From NCBI RefSeq assembly GCF_027942865.1, contig NC_134516.1, positions 22,973,822 through 23,037,821 on the forward strand: DNA of 64,000 nucleotides, read 5' to 3'. This DNA comes from Odontesthes bonariensis. Its lineage: Eukaryota; Chordata; Actinopteri; Atheriniformes; Atherinopsidae. Of the stretch, positions 61,862-64,000 are shown piece after piece; positions within the stretch are counted from its first letter, which is position 1, and each line of letters starts with the position of its first letter. A program made the translations under genes and the position numbers. The notes below the pieces were generated by a model. That model was not told where the DNA came from, ran no database searches, and worked only from the letters and a program-made list of their open reading frames with translations.

Positions 61862-63520
61862 GTGGGTGGCTGTGAAACTCATTACGGATCATGTTTTGTT
61901 TGATTTAAACACGGAGGGGAAAAAGGGAGACAGTTAAGGCTGCAGCATCCCACGCCTGTGCTCAGATGTCTAATGCAGCCCAGAAAGATACAGATTAAGT
62001 TTTTGACATGATGAAAAGTGGAGGTAAGGACATCCTGGCTGGAGAACTCGGGGGATTTTGCAGAGCTGTGACTTGGCCTGCAGGGCTGCATTCCCATCAC
62101 TCAGATCCTGAGGTCAAATGGACCTTCAAAGGCACGAGACAAGAGCAAATCACCAAATTGATCCAAATAAGCCGCCGTTACTCTTTATTTGATCACTAGT
62201 CACTGTTCTTTGGAGGCAATTATCTAATTTTCCACTTCATTTACAAGAAATACAATCCTGCGATGGGAGGGGGTTCATTTACAAATTGGAACTACTTCAG
62301 AAAAAGCTCCCAAAAAACCGCATAAACTACAACAGCAAAAAGCTAAAAGTGATGAGGTTATAATAGTTGTAATTGAAACGATTAGAAAACAGAAACGTTC
62401 TTCAGCCACAATACACTTGTTGCTGAGTAATGCAGTTAACTGCTTCATGCTTTTTTTTTATCCGCTTTACTCAGATTTCTTCTCATTACGCTCTCATCTT
62501 TCTTCCATGATGCGTGTGGTCCTGAATCTAAAAGAGGATTGCAAAAGCTGAGCAGATCTTTGCAAAAGTCGTTGCATCAACTCAAATGTGACAGTTTGGT
62601 GAGCTGCTGTTTTTCCAGCTGTCAGAACAAGAACATTAGATTGGGGTGAAATAACAAAATGAGGTCAGTGCGACCTGCCACCCAGTCTCCTATCCTGCTC
62701 ACATCTTCGTCTCCAGGGCATCCAACAACACATCGACTTTAAGGCAGGCGGTCGTAAAATGAAACACTGTGGCAAAGTCTACCACATCTCTTGGGACTCA
62801 TGTGGACCCACAAGTTGTCTAAATTCTTCCTCAGGTATTAAAACACCTCGACCCCTGCTGACCTTTCAGTAGGCCCTTCATTAAAAAACAACCTGCTCAT
62901 CATCACTACTACTCCGATGCCAAATATCTCAGGCTGACAGTAGTTTAAAGAAGCTGTCACTAAATCCATAGTGCTGCCATGTGTTGGAACCAGCTGAGGA
63001 AAGACGGACGTCTGTCTGGGGGCACAGTTAGTTTTATCTGTTTGCAGCAGTTCAGCCTGATGGGTTGTGTTTAAAACATAGAATCAGGAATGCAGAGATA
63101 ATACAAGTCATCAGACATAAATTAGATTTTATGGCAGTTATTTGGAATCATCTTGTGATTATCTGAACAAAATGCAGGAAGAAAATCTCCCGGGAATCAC
63201 CAAAATGAGTAGCATTCATCCTCTGGGAACCTTGCTGTAAATGTCATAACAGTGATTTGTGAAGACAGTTAGGATTTTAAAGTGTTAAATTACAAAAACT
63301 CGAGGTTCTTATGCATTTTCAGGTCTCATTAAGACTCACGATTTATTCAGTTTGACTGTAGTTTCTGTAGGATGGTGAACAACAAGTCCTCTGGGAGTTA
63401 GACCCAGAACCTCCCAATTTACTTTTCTTTCTTGACAAACTGGAGAATTCCCAGAACATCTGGGCTGCTGAAGGCCTCCTTCCCCGTGGAATCTCCTCTT
63501 TATGTTTTTAATTTATATTT
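61862..63520. other. no gene recognised
   Basis: About 1.7 kb of ordinary sequence; it would be intron 1 of the candidate gene starting at 61774, if real. The open frame 62008-62199 is unsupported. Confidence 0.5.
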
Positions 63521-63645
63521 CCTGCTCCAACACACCCGATTCAAATGGTTCCTTAGCTGATCATTTCAATCAGGTGTGGTGGAGGAGGGAAACATCAAAA
63601 ACATGCAGGGCAGTGGGTCCCGAGGACCGGAATTGAGAAACACTG
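63521..63645. repeat. truncated hAT-like interspersed repeat
   Basis: The block ACATGCAGGGCAGTGGGTCC followed by CGAGGACCGGAATTGAGAAACACTG is a phrase very common in fish genomes. Its reverse complement begins CAGTGTTTCTCAA, like a hAT end. Upstream, CCTGCTCCAACACACCCGATT pairs imperfectly with AATCAGGTGTGGTGGAGGAGG as a hairpin. The other terminus is missing, so this is a fragment. The open frame 63576-63767 derives from it. Confidence 0.6.
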
Positions 63646-63914
63646 AGCAACGCGTTTCAAATTTACCGGAAAACGTACCGGAAATCAATTTCTGGCTGCA
63701 ATCAACTTTTGACACGTCACCTGTCATTTCACATTCCACTTATATGACAACATCGAGAAACTTTTGATTGGCAAGCCAGTAAGCAACGTGCTGATTGGCT
63801 ATTCACGCGGGCGTCAAAACAGGGTCAAAATTCGTACTTGTAATTTGAGTTTTATAGACTTGTAACATTAGGGTCGCACTTGAAGGTGGGAAATTTGTGT
63901 GTCCGTCGAATTTA

Positions 63915-63984
63915 GTTTTACACATGCACAAACTATCCCCACAGATACAAATATGTTTTACACATACACAAACAATTTTTACAG
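63915..63984 (+). repeat. tandem 40-bp period repeat at window end
   Basis: GTTTTACACATGCACAAAC at 63915 and GTTTTACACATACACAAAC at 63955 head two 30-bp units that both end ACAG, separated by 10 bp. The array may continue past the window. Confidence 0.7.
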
Positions 63985-64000
63985 TTTTTACAAAAACTTT

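Overview
The window is nuclear DNA from a vertebrate, almost certainly a teleost fish. It has split genes with short GT-AG introns, vertebrate-specific gene families with fish-like residues, dinucleotide microsatellites, and repeats typical of fish genomes (tRNA-derived SINE, Tc1/mariner relics, non-autonomous hAT elements, foldback MITEs). All recognisable genes lie on the + strand. I see no virus, CRISPR array, prokaryotic operon or toxin gene.

Layout: (1) 254-1605, the last three exons of ribosomal protein gene rpl31; its start lies upstream of the window. (2) 2.2-5.5 kb, a compact chst10 gene (HNK-1 sulfotransferase). (3) 5.6-7.7 kb, intergenic sequence with a Tc1 scrap and an A-rich degenerate minisatellite. 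(4) 8029-36072, map4k4, a Ste20/germinal-centre kinase. I trace 32 constitutive coding exons; their lengths sum to 4488 nt (1495 aa plus stop) with the frame intact at every junction. I also see a 9-nt microexon. Intron 2 is 10.9 kb and holds a PIF/Harbinger-like MITE; intron 13 holds a SINE with perfect target-site duplications. (5) 36.1-40.9 kb, the map4k4 3' UTR, a dead Tc1 transposon, a complex repeat and another class II element. (6) 50846-54359, the five coding exons of zc3h12c (Regnase-3, a PIN-fold RNase with a CCCH finger), 937 aa, frame intact. Likely non-coding 5' exons lie up to 9 kb upstream, in a stretch rich in transposons including a hAT element nested in a Tc1 relic. (7) From 54.4 kb, a long 3' UTR containing a 575-bp foldback MITE. 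(8) From 59 kb, mostly non-coding DNA with a CTCF-like motif, minisatellites and one candidate signal-peptide exon of an unidentified next gene.

The genes do not form a pathway. rpl31 is a translation housekeeping gene, chst10 acts in Golgi glycan sulfation, map4k4 in JNK/cytoskeletal signalling, and zc3h12c in decay of inflammatory mRNAs. From memory, rpl31, chst10 and map4k4 are neighbours on human 2q11-q12, whereas human ZC3H12C is on chromosome 11, so a synteny junction appears to lie near 38-41 kb. The most interesting observations are the microexon, the foldback element in the transcript of an RNase that cuts hairpins, the nested transposons, and CTCF-like motifs inside two related hAT copies.
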